A stretch of DNA of 34,014 bases from an uncultured Bacteroidaceae bacterium (GTDB lineage Bacteria > Bacteroidota > Bacteroidia > Bacteroidales > Bacteroidaceae): contig CAJOLR010000019.1 of NCBI GenBank assembly GCA_905235565.1, forward strand, positions 1 through 34,014. The letters run 5' to 3'. A program made the position numbers and the translations under genes. Positions within the stretch are counted from its first letter, which is position 1. Each line of letters begins with the position of its first letter. The notes beneath the pieces were generated by a model, which saw only the letters and a list, made by a program, of their open reading frames with translations, was not told where the DNA came from and did no database searches. Positions 33,578 through 34,014 of the stretch are shown in pieces.

Positions 33578-34014
33578 ATGTTTTTAAAGATTCTCATTCT
33601 GATTCTGTTCTTCGCCGTAATGATTGGCGTAGGAATTTATTGCCGCAAGACAGCCAATAATGTGCAGGGATTTGTTCTGGGTGACCGCAAGGTGGGCTCA
33701 TGGCTTACAGCATTCGCTTTCGGTACATCTTACTTTTCGGCCGTAATATTTGTAGGATATGCCGGTCAGTTCGGTTGGAAATACGGTCTCTCCGCCACCT
33801 GGATAGGACTTGGCAACGCCCTGATAGGTTCACTCCTGGCCTGGAGGATACTGGGCCGCCGTACACGCCTTATGACCCAACACCTCAAGAGCGCCACCAT
33901 GCCCGATTTCTTTGGACAGCGTTTCAATTCCGAGGCTCTCAAGGTGGCTGCATCTGTTATCGTGTTTATATTCCTTATCCCTTATACCGCATCGCTTTAC
34001 AACGGTCTGTCACG
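33578..34014 (+). CDS. sodium:solute symporter, 5' part only
   Basis: The gene runs off the window; 145 codons are present. The product begins with a membrane helix (MFLKILILILFFAVMIGVGI-type, about 1-20), then GFVLGDRKVGSWLTAFAFGTSYFSAVIFVGYAGQFGW, a clear solute:sodium symporter (SSS) N-terminus with the second and third helices, then an Arg-rich loop and TMPDFFGQRFNS before the next helix. The substrate cannot be told; the phenylacetate-CoA ligase neighbour hints at an organic acid, which is weak evidence. It has the ATG at 33578, after a leader with no recognisable Shine-Dalgarno. Confidence 0.93.
   Translation, partial: MFLKILILILFFAVMIGVGIYCRKTANNVQGFVLGDRKVGSWLTAFAFGTSYFSAVIFVGYAGQFGWKYGLSATWIGLGNALIGSLLAWRILGRRTRLMTQHLKSATMPDFFGQRFNSEALKVAASVIVFIFLIPYTASLYNGLS

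Overview
This window looks like a chromosomal segment from a member of the Bacteroidales (Bacteroidota), probably Prevotellaceae or Bacteroidaceae. No 16S or other decisive marker is present, so genus is not called. The pointers are: several promoters of the Bacteroidetes type (TTG or TTTG, about 20 bp, TAnnTTTG); no recognisable Shine-Dalgarno sequences; genes typical of the phylum (DUF4254, WbqC-like protein, a long LepB, a TGS-type nucleoside kinase, an IspG with an insert); and signal peptidase I substrates that all carry Gln right after the predicted cleavage site. Most of the window is about half G+C. The first 2 kb is clearly AT-rich (28-37% in lines counted by eye).

Layout. 1-2.0 kb: an AT-rich two-gene unit, a papain-fold-like lipoprotein overlapping an unknown secreted protein, closed by a 114-bp segment bounded by 17-bp inverted repeats. 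2.2-5.2 kb (minus): upp followed by a secreted GH3 beta-glucosidase. 5.3-8.8 kb (plus): two secreted esterase genes with three CE1-like modules between them. 9.0-11.3 kb: pckA with an 11-bp dyad at its promoter or leader, then a small Gly/Met-rich exported protein. 11.3-14.1 kb: dapB, lepB and a wbqC-like gene in one tight operon. 14.2-15.9 kb (minus): DUF4254 protein and a GT9 glycosyltransferase. 16.0-19.7 kb (plus): acpP, fabF and a large Ig-like lipoprotein. 19.7-21.9 kb (minus): an Lrp-type regulator and a C26 amidohydrolase/M19 dipeptidase fusion. 22.1-22.9 kb (minus): an FKBP-type isomerase lipoprotein. 23.1-31.7 kb (plus): a long compact gene string: nucleoside kinase, rpoN, purE, ispG, cysS, glutaminyl-cyclase-like M28 lipoprotein, sufE, small lipoprotein. 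31.7-34.0 kb (plus): paaK-like ligase, ACT-domain protein, and the start of a sodium:solute symporter that runs off the window.

Most genes are housekeeping (fatty acid synthesis, isoprenoids, lysine/cell-wall precursor, purines, Fe-S assembly, tRNA charging, protein export). The less ordinary content is: (1) the AT-rich pair at the left edge; (2) the GGH-like/dipeptidase fusion with its own Lrp regulator and a 12-bp palindrome; (3) the co-occurrence of signal peptidase I, a probable glutaminyl cyclase and five exported proteins that all expose Gln after cleavage; (4) the duplicated esterase modules; (5) a compact IspG. No CRISPR array, rRNA, tRNA, insertion sequence with a transposase, or SusC/SusD pair was found.
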